DNA of 64,000 bases from Plasmodium malariae (lineage: Eukaryota; Apicomplexa; Aconoidasida; Haemosporida; Plasmodiidae): NCBI RefSeq assembly GCF_900090045.1, contig NC_041788.1, forward strand, positions 558,001 through 622,000, given 5' to 3'. Below are positions 20,141 through 32,110 of this stretch, piece after piece; positions within the stretch are counted from its first letter, which is position 1, and every line of letters begins with the position of its first letter. The position numbers were made by a program, and so were the translations under genes. The notes under the pieces are model-generated. The model was not told the origin of the DNA. It saw only the letters and a list, made by a program, of their open reading frames with translations, and did no database searches.

Positions 20141-23100
20141 TCAATTATTCAGCATTAAAGTACTATCCGTGTTAATGTGGTATTCTATAGGCAAACCATA
20201 TCGAACATAAAAATCCTCGTCATTTGGCATTTTTTCTAGAAGTAATTCTAAAAAGTTCAAAAATAAAATAAAATATACCACTATAGAATAGAATTATATA
20301 ATAGCTACATATATAAGCAGACATATATCGAACAGAAAACAATGCTGCTGATGCAATTGAACAACGTCAAGTTATGACTGGGTACGCCAAAGTTTAACCA
20401 AAGGCGTTCTCATCATAATATTAATTAAAAAAAAGAAAAAGTTCTTTTTATATATTTTTATAGATTAAATAGTATTACCCTGATCATTACATGTATACAA
20501 CAGACATACAAAAAGCATGTGAATGGAAGTTCCATTCACCTCTGATTCGTTTAATTTTGACTTTGTCTGAATAAAAAAAGTATATTATATTCACACATAT
20601 GCAAGAATATACAAATATATATATTTATATATATACATATATATTCGTATGTAAATCCATCTAGAAATAAGTGTACACAAAATTATATAACACGGATACA
20701 TGTAATTAAATGTAACTTATTAAAAAATGCGCATACAACATGTTCATAAAATTACCTCGTTGATAATGTCTTTAAATGTTGTAGTCTTTTCCTCACTGTA
20801 CGGTACAATCTGGTAAATAAAAATGGAAAAAAAAAAAAAAAAAAAGTGCAATTTCTTCTTATCTATGTGCAAATAAATTTATATATATGTCATATGTTAT
20901 ATACATGTTTGTGTTCATATGCATGCCCATTTCTTTACATTTTGTACCTTATCGTTTTCTCCTACATCCGTTGTTTGCTCCGAATTGCAAGTCCTATCAT
21001 TTTCATTTTCCTTATCCTTTTCTTTTGGCTTGACAATATGGCAAAGAATTTTCTTTATTTTAGAAACGTCAACAAATTTTGAAATATTTTCGATGTTTAC
21101 ATTTCCTAAGCTAGTAGCATGAGAAATATTTCTGTGAAGTTGAAGAATAGACGTGTTATCATTCTTACTATCTTGTTTCGAAACGTTTTCATTTTCATTT
21201 TGCCATATGTCTTCAAAGTCCATATTATAAAATTTGTCTATAGCATAACTTAAACCCTGTTGTAATTGACAATCCTGTATATCTTCCATATTTTCTGGAC
21301 ATATATTACTATCTACATTTTTACATTCTGTGTAATTTATTTGATCATCTACATCGTTATTTATAAAATTGTCATTAATTTCATTTAAGACAACATTTAA
21401 TTTCATATCAGTATTATAATCATTGCATGTCGTAATTGTTGATTTCGAAAATTTCATTATCTTATCTGTTACTGTATTTACACAATTTATACAATTATCT
21501 TTGGTTTCGAAAATATATGATGTCTGATCAATAGAAAAAAGGGCATTTGAGATATACTTTTTTTTTTCCTTTTTCCATAAATCATATGTAGATAATTCTA
21601 TGTCATTTATTTCGACATACAGATTTTCAAAATCAATGCATGATATATCAAAAGATGTTTTCACTTTCTTATTAATAATATTATGGAGTACTGTTTGTTT
21701 ATTTTTATAAGAACCTTTTGCAAAATCCATTAAATTTCTAAAATTCCCATTAGTCATTAATTTACTAGGAATATAATAGTGATAATTAAATTTACTATTT
21801 ACATCAATTGCATTTAACCTATTTTCAAATGTCATAACATTACGATTCCATAATGTATCTTCATCTGGAATAACAGATATCATATCTTTTTTAGTTGTTA
21901 ATACTCCTTGTGAATTCTTAAATAATGATATATTTTGTGTGTTAAAATTTATATTCCCCCCTAACGAATTCGTAAGACTAAAATCTTTATTTTCGCTCTT
22001 CATAAGTTCAGGTAAGGATACATCTCCCATTATATTATTACCACCTTGCTGAAACGATAAAACACTTTGAGAAAAATTAAAATGATTTCCCATTGAATCG
22101 TTTAAATTCATATTATCAAAAGCTAAAGATTCCTGCATCACATTCTCTATGTTCAAATCTTCGATTTTGTAATCATTAAAAACTGAATTATTATTGTTAT
22201 TATTATTAAAGCTGCTGTTCAGAAGTCCACTCTCTCCTAAATTTCCATTATTATTATAATCACTGCCATCATAAAGATTATCCACAGTCATATGTTCATC
22301 CAAACTTAAACCCATTTTTAAATTTTCAACTCTAAAATCATCAGTCTTTTCAATACTCGTACTTTCCTCATTTACGTTATAATAATCTCCATCATCCCAT
22401 TCTTCTAATTCCTTCGAATTTGATCTTTTTGGTTTATGTTTTTTTATTTCTTCCTTAAAATATTCTAACTCGGGGCATATATTTAAACAGTTAAAGTCTT
22501 CACTTCCTGGACCAAAAAGAATATCCCTCAATATGTTTGAATTCAAATATAAGTCTTTCTTGTAATTCTTTATCATTAGATTATTCTCATCATTGTTGTT
22601 ATTATCCCATACAGCTCTCTTTTGCTTAATGAGAGATAAGTTACTTTCTGTATTGTTGGATACTTCATCTTCGTTCGTATGTTCTTCTTTTGCATTTTTC
22701 TCTTCTATTCTTTTTCGTTTTTTATATTCAAATGTATCTATATCACCATCAAATTGTATTGACAAATCATTATTTAGTGTTAAATTAGGAAGTAAGTAAC
22801 CATGACCTGAAGAATGATCATATGTACTATTTAATTTTAAAAAAAACGTGTCAACGGATATATTTGAGACAGCTAATGAGTCTATAGTTATATCAGATGG
22901 TTTAGCTAACGTTGAAGACTCTTGAAAAAATTCTAATTTCCTTTTTTTCATTTTTTTGTGTGAAAGCTCATTTATAGTTTTTTTATCATCTATTAATTCT
23001 TCATTTACATCATTCTGTTTTGCAATACTCATATTCGTTAAAAAATTGTATGTTTGATCATATATTGCTTCTACCCTATAACCATAAACTTTTGTTGCTC

Positions 23101-23494
23101 CTTCAATGGCTTTCGATGCTCTTGTAAAAGACAAATTAAAATCACCGTTTTCCAATAGTTCATCATTTAAATCTTCATGTATTTCTTCATCATTTAAATT
23201 TACTAAATCTTCTAAATGGTCTATAATTCTTATGTCAAATGCATTTCTTGTGCATATTTTATTATGTGATAATGCTACCATACAATTTTTAAAAACATCA
23301 TTTATTTCTTTCACTTTTGTTTTGTCACACTTATTTGAATTTTCGTTGCTACCAATTTCAGTATTCTTGTTCTTTAAAAAGGTTAGCCTTCTTAAATTTT
23401 TGTTAAATTCTATTGGCTTTTTAAAAATGTTATCGTTTTCTTTTAGGCAGCTTAAATTGGCACCTGCTTTTGTGTTTACTCCTAGCTTTTTCAT
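20141..23494 (-). CDS. CAP-H: Condensin complex subunit 2 (CAP-H / Barren kleisin)
   Basis: Four exons on the minus strand: 23494-20948, 20809-20756, 20566-20479 and 20247-20141, giving 931 residues, with all junctions GT..AG and phases agreeing. Residues ~122-155 carry the kleisin N-terminal helix (TRASKAIEGATKVYGYRVEA then YDQTYNFL), the Barren signature for binding the SMC2 neck. The C-terminal winged helix is split over the small exons: IVPYSEEKTTTFKDIINE, then a helix with IHMLFVCLLYTC, then the final exon ending STLMLNN; this corresponds to the conserved FCFICLLHLANE helix that contacts the SMC4 head. The middle is long, Asn/Asp-rich and probably disordered. Condensin H closes the SMC2-SMC4 ring and recruits HEAT subunits during mitotic chromosome organisation. 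Simple open-frame calling would stop at 20915 in intron 1 and lose the winged helix. Confidence 0.88.
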
Positions 23495-25662
23495 TTTTGC
23501 TTTTGTGCCTTAATATATATATTTCTACATGTACCTTGGTGTATCTTTGCATGTCTCCTTATGTCTATGTATATTTAAATGGGTAAACACCAATAATTCC
23601 TTTACATTGACAACATAATATGTTATGTTACGCATAATAAAGTATAGAGTTTTCTATATTTCTTTTGAATACTCATTTACAAACATATGTAGATGCGTGT
23701 ATATATTTTGAAAATCACGTTTGCTTATATGTTAAAATGGTTTACAGTACGAAATGACCTATTCAAAATTGTTATGTTAAATAAAAAATAATTCAAAATG
23801 TTGTGCTGACTACTTGCAATACTGTGCTTCTTTGTATAATATTAAATGCAACATGAGACACCTTGCCTATTCTTAAAATATCAGAGAAGGCACATAAATT
23901 TAATGTTCGGTGTTATAATCGCATATAGTTTTATATTTACTACTTATCTTTTTGTCATTCTTTTTTTTCCTATTTTACTTTCAAAAACGTTTATACTTTT
24001 GCCGTAACACGTTACTTCGGTACATATATATATATGTATATATATATGCATATGGATATGTAACGCTCATATGAAGATTTTTATAAATAGTTTTAACTCA
24101 CCCTACGTAATTTTGTTTACGTATAATCAATTACACTTAAGCTGCATTTTTATATATTCACTTACACTTTCATTTTAGACGAAAATTCTAAAAGTAGCGA
24201 TGGGCATTTAAAACAATTCCTGCTTAAAATATTTTTTCACTATATTTAAAAACTACAAAAAATGCACGTATCTTTTATAATTAATATGGCAGAATTTGCA
24301 TATAAATTTGAATGTGATTCAATTTATTAACAGGAAAAAAAATTATATATTTATATGTACGTATATACATATACACTTAATCCCCGCTTCATCAGAAGTA
24401 TTTTTACGCAAATAATTTTTTTTTTTTTTGCAATTTATTACACAATATTAACATAGTTTAAAATAAAATGAAGTAAAACAAACAAAATAAAAAAAAAATA
24501 AAGTTAAAGTGTGCCATTTTTTTTTTTTGCGTAAAACTTTTTTATATTAACTGAACTGCAGAAAATGCAATTCCCGCCGAAATTTACCCTATATCGGTTA
24601 AAACATGTATGAATTTGTATATACTTTTAGATGTATTTTTTTTTTTTTTTTTTCTTTAATGTTACAGAATTATACACTCATTCATTTTATATTAAACAAG
24701 AATAGTGAACATTAAAAATATTGTAAATAATTATTTTTACAATTTCTTTTATTTTATTTCGTGTTCATTCTATGTACTGATATATGCACATACTTCAGTC
24801 CTCTGCTGAAGGAATGTATCAAAGGAACAATTATATTTTGAAATAGTAATTTTTTTTAATGATCCAAAATGTACACAATATTCTGGAATACAAAATCGTA
24901 AAGTTATTTTTAAATATTTGTGATTCATTAAAAAAAAATTTTTTTTCATTTGAAGATGATAATACTAAATTATAAGTGGAAATAACAAAAATATAAAAAA
25001 ATATTGTATTTTGTTTTATTTCTCTTATGTAAAATTTATGTGAAGATGTATTTGTGCGATGATTGTTTTAATGAAAAAAGAAAATAAGGAGTAGAAGGAA
25101 AGGTTTCCAGTAATATAGATATACGAATATTTGTTTATTATATATACATATGTATGTATATATATGTATGTACATATGCACATATATAAGTATGTACATA
25201 ATTTCAATGAAAAAACTTGAAAATTAGAAAAAAGCCATATAATACAAATAGGTTTGCGTATAATGCTTAATAAAAAAAAAAAGACAAGTGATAAATAAAA
25301 ATGTTGAGTAAACATCTTGAAAAGTAAAAATATTAATTTTTTGGTCAAAAAAACTGCATTTAAAAAAAAAAAAAAAAAACTCATATTATCCATATATTTA
25401 ATGTCATTAGAGTAGATGATATAAAAATTGTGTGTCATATACTTTAATCATTAGGACTTTAATTTTTTCGATGAGTTAATGCTAATTCTTTTTTAACGAT
25501 TTCTTACATTTGTAAATAAATCTCTAATTTTGTTCGTATATATATGAATACATATACTTGTATGTGTTAATTCCTTCCATATACAATTGCACCCGTGATA
25601 ATCTAATCGTATAGGTATTTCCCCATACACACATATGTATCCAATTTTCCATTGTTGCAAGA
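23495..25662. other. Intergenic region between condensin H and DNA ligase I
   Basis: About 2.2 kb containing the condensin H promoter (its gene starts at 23494, minus) and the ligase 3' UTR. Mostly AT microsatellite and poly-A/T. Two small spots have higher GC: 24545-24600, and 24790-24822 with a perfect 6-bp inverted repeat CTTCAG..CTGAAG. The open frames at 25025-25438 and 25524-25772 on the minus strand are poly-tract noise or out-of-frame overlap with the ligase end. Confidence 0.7.
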
Positions 25663-28600
25663 TTATTCACTTTCACTATCCTCATTGAAATCATTATTTT
25701 TATTCTTATTAGACGTAAACTGAGCTTCGTAAAAGTCAATAATTTGCTGCGTAGTTGTAGCTTGCTCAGCATTTTTATCTTCTCTCAATCTAAGAAATCT
25801 AGGGAATCTTAAACCTATTCCCTTATCATCTGAATAAACCCCAATAGCTGCAGTGTGGACAGGAGATAAGGACAAGTCGGCTGCTTTTACCTCCCATACG
25901 TAATGAGCATCAAACCAAACATCTGGGTTTAACTTATCTGAAACCTCATAATACGATTTTTTATTAGGTATTATTTTATCATTCAATAAATCATATAACG
26001 TATTTAGAATTTCATCACTAAAACCTGTACCTGCTTTACATACTGTTTGAAAATTCTCTGTTTCTGAATTATAACTAGCTAAAACAAATGCACCATAAAC
26101 TCCACTCCTTTTTCCTTTTCCATAGTAACCAGCTATTGGAACTAAATCAACTGAATCAGATAACCCTTCAATATAATCTTTTTTTACCTTTAACCAATTT
26201 AGTGATCTTCTAGAAGGCTCATAGGAAGCATTATCAAGTAGAGTTTTAACCATTAAACCTTCACAACTATTTTCAATTGCATCTTGTAAAAATATATCAA
26301 TATCTTCAATATTATTCATTTCAGAGTGTGTTGCATAGGATAAAATTCCTTCCTTACATTTTAGTAAAGAGTACAAAAGTTTTCTTCTAATTTCTAATGG
26401 TTCCTTTATTACTGATACACCATTGCAACAAATTAAATCAAAGGGGAATAGACATACTTTTACTTTTATATTTTCAATATCTACATCTTTTCTTTTTCTT
26501 GTTGTTAGAACTTGAAAAGGTAATATCTTTTTATTTTCTATATCGTACGCTACAACTTCACTATCAATAATACATTCAGTAGCGCCACTTGAAATTTGAT
26601 CTCTAACTATTTGTATAACATCAGGATACTTTTCAGTCATAGTTTCTAAATTTCTACTAAATATTTTTATATTATCTTTATCTATATAATGAATTTGTGC
26701 TCTTTCCCCATCATATTTATATTCGCATGTGAATGTCACATTGTTAAATCTATCTAAAACTTCTTGTATTCCCTTTGTTGGTTTTGCTAACATGGGTTGC
26801 ACAGGAACTCCTGTTTTGACGGTGCATTTTTTACTTAACATATTCATATCATCGCCATTTAATAAATTCTGAATGATAATTTCAATGTTCGGTAATTCAC
26901 ATAAAGCACTTTTAACAGATTTTTCCATACATTCAAAAATATCCGAATCGCTATTTACTTCGCAGTACGCTTTTTTTAATTCCTTAAATATTGGTAGAAG
27001 ACGAGTATCTCCCACTTTTTCTATGTTAAAAAATAAATTTGGTTTATTCATTTTCTCATTTCTTAACTTAATTGTTTTAACTAAAGAATAGAAATCAAAT
27101 TCTTTACCCAAATTTTCTGTTTCCTTCTTTATATTATCAGAAACCTCCTTCTTCTCTATTTTAACATCTTTCCCTTCTCCCTTGATACTATTTTTTTCAC
27201 TCTCAACTGTATTATCACTATCATCACCTTCTTCTTCCTTATCCTTTACCTTAGCATTTAACAACTTATCATTCATCAGCTTGCCCTCTCTTATAATTTC
27301 ATCTGGAATACTGGGACGCGTTAATATAAAAGCATACGACAGTGCTTGCAACACAGTTGCACTATTTACACCTATTCTTAATCGTTGTTGTAAAAATCGT
27401 ACAATATATTTCGCTTCAGTGGTTTTTGCGCTAACTAATAACTTTTTAATTACTTCTCTTTTTTTCTGCTGAGAATTTGAACCACTAAGATTTGGTATGC
27501 TTTTTAATTCATTAAATACAAATTGAATAGTTAAACGAGGTAAAGGAAAAATGGTTCTCATTTTACATGAACAACTTTCCGCTATAATTCCTAAATCTTC
27601 TATTTGTTGTAAATCTTTTTTTATACTTGCCTCTGTCCGACTATATGCTTCTGACATGGTTTTTAAAATCAATGCTTCTCCTACACCTGCTTCTACATTT
27701 AAATAATCTGGTGCTACTTTATTTAATGTTATATAAACAGCAGGAATTAAATCATTCGGGCTATAATAAATTAATACTCTAAACACATTTGACAAAATAA
27801 TTGCTACATTTTTTTTACTACCCGTCCCACTACCTTTTAGTTCTTCTATTTGATTAAATGTATTTGTAAGGAACGTAAATAATAAAGAATCTTTAAACTT
27901 GTGTTTTTCTTTATCCTTTTCTGATAAATATAAATTACTTACATCAAAATGAACAGGATTAAACTTGGGGGAGCTCAGATCGTTTATTTTTTCATCTTCA
28001 TTAACGGCACAGTTAAATAAAGAGCCTTTTTTTATTTCATTCTCACTTTTTCCCTTTAACTTTTTCGTTTTTGCATGCCCCTCACCGACAATTTTTCTTT
28101 TTGTTGATTCTTTTTCTTCATCCTTTACGTTTGTGTTTTCCTTTTCATGATCATTTTGTTTCTTAGGATTGTATAGACATTTTCTGTAATAAAATTAAGA
28201 ACATTCAAAATTTTTTATACATGTTTTCATGCTTATATATGTATACATATATATATACATATACATGCATGTACACATTTCTAATAGATTATATTTCTAT
28301 TATAGATGTAAAGCAAAAATAGACATCTTAGGCATTCTCATAAATGCAAGAAAACTTTAATACGTCTACACGTTCTCATACAACGATCAACATTTACGTT
28401 ATCTACATATTATATCATTTAATGTATGTGAACGAATGAAATGTAAAATTTCTTTTTTCTTTTATAACTTAAAATATGCATACAAAAATTCATTATATCT
28501 ATTTGATGTGTTCTTTCTAAAATTCTTAAAAACTTTTACATTAAAATTTATTTTATGATTATACAGCTTTTTCCTTTTTATAAATGGTACTATATAATTA

Positions 28601-29120
28601 TAATCACTTTTCACATATTTTTTAAAATTACAAAAAACCATTTTTGTTAAAAACAGTAGCATCAATAATTTCATGTTATCGCAATTTACCCTAGATACAT
28701 GCATATACATTTTTTTACGGTGAAGTGCTGATGTGTACTATTAGTTGGAGCATGATAAGTTAATACATCCACAAATAATAATATAAAAATATTACAAGTT
28801 AACGAAAACAAGTATATAAGCACATATACATATGTATTTATAAAATGCTCATGCGAGCTCCTTAAGTTTTGAGTTATATAATCATGAGAAATAAGAATTT
28901 ACATTTCATGAGTACATATATAAATATTTATATAGATAGATAATACTTTTCTCACTTCTTTCTAAGCATTTTTACATTTTCAAATATTTTATGTCAACAC
29001 ATTTCTTACAATATGCTATGACATTTCTCATAATGCTTAAAAACATTTCATATATAATAATGAAATTTTGTATTTATTAAAAACTCACTCCAAAGTTACT
29101 TGCTTAAGTGGCTTTTCCAT
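25663..29120 (-). CDS. LIG1: DNA ligase I (ATP-dependent), with two candidate alternative first exons
   Basis: The main exon, 28183-25663, encodes about 840 residues with every eukaryotic ATP-ligase landmark: N-terminal DNA-binding helices, motif I EYKYDGERAQIHY (adenylated Lys), FQVLTTRKRK, the nucleotidyltransferase motif SLNWLKVKKDYI, VWEVKAADLSLSP and RFPRFLRLREDK. The frame is open through a non-ATG codon at 27795 up to an acceptor at 28185-28184. Two upstream exons end in phase 2 and fit this acceptor. Exon 1a (29120-29089) gives an 850-residue form starting MEKPLKQVTLE-KCLYNPKK. Exon 1b (28710-28484) gives 915 residues with a secretory/transit leader; I recall the P. falciparum enzyme as 912 residues. 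The enzyme seals nicks between Okazaki fragments and in repair, so a nuclear form is required, and an organelle form is plausible. Family call certain; first-exon use is inferred. Confidence 0.9.
28484..28710 (-). other. Ligase exon 1b: signal peptide plus transit-like leader
   Basis: The ATG at 28710 (or the Met at codon 13) opens MKLLMLLFLTKMVFCNF, a hydrophobic segment typical of a signal peptide, followed by ~50 residues rich in Lys, Asn, Tyr and Arg with almost no acids, as in apicoplast transit peptides. A GTATGC donor at 28483 leaves two bases (TT), which join the A at 28183 to keep the ligase frame. Left unspliced it would be an 82-residue frame ending at 28462. I regard it as a targeting exon and not a separate gene. 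Confidence 0.6.
29089..29120 (-). other. Ligase exon 1a: PIP-box-like N-terminus
   Basis: The ATG at 29120-29118 is preceded by an in-frame TGA two codons upstream, and the exon ends at a strong GTGAGT donor (29088-29083) with two bases left over. Spliced to 28183 it reads QVTLEKCLYNPKK. This parallels human LIG1 (Q-x-x-I-x-x-F-F-x-PKK) and yeast Cdc9 (KQATLARFF), although the two aromatic positions are Cys-Leu here. The implied intron is ~905 bases, long for Plasmodium. Confidence 0.55.
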
Positions 29121-29210
29121 AATTCACAGAACTTGAAAAAAAAATAGCCAAATTAATTTCAACTATGGCCCGTAAAAAACAATGAAAAAATAATTTTAAA
29201 AGGTTTGTAT

Positions 29211-29254
<44 letters not shown>

Positions 29255-30230
29255 GATATACAATTACGTACATATGCATATAAGAACATATATACATGTA
29301 ATACATGCTTCAGATTACTTTAACATGTACTAGTTGGAAATTTGTTTTTTTAAAAGAGTTAACGAAGATTCTACATCTTCTAATATAATGTAATTAAAAG
29401 ACCAATAGTTAAAAAAAAAAAAAAAAAAATTTACATATTAAAAAAATATAATTATGTGCAAACATTAAAGAATGGGATAGTTCGAATTATATGTGTATAC
29501 TTATATATATAATATATATATACATATATAAAAAATACACAAAAATTATACTATGAAATAAGAATAATACAGTACTTAAAAAAATTTTGCTCGTAAATAA
29601 TTTAAAATTTTTGAAGTTACACAAAAACTAAAAAAAAAGATTTAAAAGTGCTTTATATTTAAAAGCTTTATTTTAAGGTGCTAAAAAAAAAAAAGAAAAC
29701 ATATATAAAGCAATAAAACATCGAGCACTTTATGTATCATTAAATACAAAATTATTAAAATAAAAATACAATTTAACTGAAAAAAAAAAAAAAAGAAGAA
29801 TGATATAAATAAAAATTACTGCAAAAATTAACATGATGGTAAAATTCTTCATATTTCTTATTGTAGTACTATTAAAATTGTATGTAATTTTAAATATAAT
29901 TTTTATTTTAGCTATTTCATAAGTTCACGTACCATATATTAAAATTTAACAAAGATAATTTATACTTAAACCGAAAGAAAATGCTTCAAATGAATGTGAA
30001 CAAAGTATTCATTTATGCGCATATACATATGCATATATGTGCATACATAAATACGGATGTTCATATGTATATATATATATATATATATATACACCAACGT
30101 ACGAATTCACACGTACTTACACATATAGACACACAAATAGACATATAAATGCATATGCACGTATTATTAAGTCAATAATTTCAACTGTAATTTAATGTTT
30201 TAGAGAAATTTTCTTCGAAGTAAAGCTCGA
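29121..30230. other. Intergenic region, ligase promoter and MIT1 3' end
   Basis: About 1.1 kb of AT-rich sequence between two minus-strand genes. Holds an (AT)n tract at 29214-29254, poly-A runs and a second (AT)n near 30068-30092. No credible coding sequence; the open frame at 29104-29289 is the translated (AT)n tract. Confidence 0.75.
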
Positions 30231-32001
30231 TTAGATTCGAATACATTTAAAAAAATAAACAGACATTATTACAGTTAATAAACATAAAAAGGTAACTAAA
30301 CCAGTAACATAAAGAAAAGCAAAATCGTGTTCTTCTAGCTTTATTTTTAAGTTCATACCAAAAACCCCTGTAAAAAGAAAAAATAAATAGGAAAATTATA
30401 TCATTATTTTTTATCATTTATACTTGTATACATATATATATTATCTGCTACTTAAATATTTGACAAATAACTAAGAATTAATTACACTTACGAGTTTGTC
30501 ATACGTTTGCTCATTTACTTCTGTGTTATATTTACAGTAACTTCATTTATATATATATATGTATGTATATTTATATAACTTTATATGTATATTATCCACA
30601 CACATGCATTCTACGAGCTTGTAATATATATGCACACGTCACTTGGCCTATTTGTCAGGAGCATTTCATCTTATTTTATAAAAAAAGGGGGGTATAGCTA
30701 TTGTAATGCAGATATGTACCTGTTATTAGTGTTCCTATGCCAAACCCCGAATTAATTAAACTTATAACTATATCCATTCTTATTAAATTATTCCTGGAAA
30801 GTGATAAATCAGAAACAATTTTATTTTCTAAATTAAGCATTAAATCATATAAATTTTTTAATTGGTCATGTATTTGATGAAGTTCCTGATCGAAATATTC
30901 CAGTAGCATTTGTAAATCTTGACTAGTTGATTCCTTATTTTCCTCATTATTATTAGGATTAAAATAACTCTTAGTTAATTCCATTTTTTTTAAATCACCG
31001 TTATTTTCAGATATTTCATGAAAAGCTTTAATAAAGGAATTTACTTTATTCATTAAGATATTAGTTGGTTCCTTTAAATTGTGTAAATTTGTTAAAATGT
31101 CTTGGTAATTGGTAACCTTTAAGGTAAATTTAATATCTGCAAAATCTTTACTTAGTAATTTCATTTCCGCTTGTAAATGTTCAATAGCACTCGAAAAAAC
31201 ACATTCTAGGGCACAAAATTCAAAAGGTCTTTTTTCTATAACCTTTACATCAACTTTATATAAACTTGTATACTTTTTAGAAACATTACATAATTTCTTA
31301 ATTAAATCATCTCGTATCAAATCTTCCTTAATAACTAGAAATACACTAGAATGTAAAATGATACAAGTTAAAGGGGGTAAAGATACTAATATGGCGTTTA
31401 ATCGAGCTTCTATACTTGCAATATTATTGTTTTCAGCTAATAATTGCTTACAATCACGATAATTTATTAAACCGCTCTTATATTTTACATAATTTACGTG
31501 ACAACATTGTTTTACTCTTTTCAAAAATTCTGTACATAAATATTCCCTTATAAAACATTTCCCACCAAATATTTCAATTATAACATGTCTCTTTAATTTA
31601 CTTAATTGAATTAAGTAATCATTTTCGTGTAATATCCCTTCTAATTTTAAGTTCGACTCCCTCTTACTATTATCTAGATTAAGATTATTATTATTATTAC
31701 ACAAGGAATTTCTTATTCTAGCTTTTAGTTCACTATTATCATCGTTTATCGTAAGTCTATCTTTATAAAGAAACGTCCCATTAATTACCGAATTATCTTT
31801 TGGGGGGAATATTTCTATATCATCCTTTGATTTTCCATATCGACTCACTATTTTACTTTTTAAATTATATTCGTATGTATTGTTATCAAAGCTCGTAAGA
31901 TTTACAAAATCATCTTCATCATTGAAATCTAATTCATCGCAGTCGTAATTTCGCTTCAAACAAACTCCATTATCTTTTAGCACAAATGATTCATATGACA
32001 T
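30231..32001 (-). CDS. MIT1: CorA/Mrs2-like magnesium transporter (MIT1 type)
   Basis: Two exons, 32001-30720 and 30367-30231, giving 472 residues. Exon 1 ends in phase 1 inside TM1 (SGFGIGTLITG), and exon 2 restores GVFGMN, so the signature Gly-Met-Asn of CorA pores is at residues ~431-433. TM2 follows at ~444-466 (FAFLYVTGLVTFLCLLTVIM), ending close to the C-terminus, as in the family. Residues ~135-410 form the usual large soluble alpha/beta domain, with REYLCTEFLKRVKQ-type helices, the P-P-L-T-C-I strand and a long coiled stalk. CorA/Mrs2 proteins form pentameric Mg2+ channels; eukaryotic members act in mitochondria or other membranes. An unspliced reading stops at 30676 and lacks GMN and TM2. 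The first ~130 residues are parasite-specific and acidic. Confidence 0.9.
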
Positions 32002-32110
32002 TTTAAAAGAAAAAGGGGAAAAAAAGAAAAAGAAAAAAAGAAAGAAAAAAAGAAAAAAAAAAGAAAGAAAAAAAGAAAGAAAAAAAGAAAAAAAAAAGAA
32101 AGAAGAAAGA
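32002..32110. repeat. Polypurine (GAAA)n tract upstream of MIT1
   Basis: Almost pure A/G on the plus strand, therefore a CTTT polypyrimidine run on the MIT1 sense strand, directly before its ATG. Probably 5' UTR. Could slip or form triplex-type structure. Confidence 0.8.

Noticed and set aside
27793..27795. TTG as start of DNA ligase I
   Set aside because: The conserved ligase frame continues upstream for about 129 codons to a splice acceptor; TTG is internal Leu.
28462..28710. Independent 82-residue gene
   Set aside because: The phase-matched GTATGC donor to the ligase acceptor and the targeting-leader composition fit better as a ligase first exon.
29104..29289. Minus-strand frame with Tyr-Ile repeats overlapping ligase exon 1a
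   Set aside because: Translated (AT)n tract; different frame from the MEKPLKQ start.
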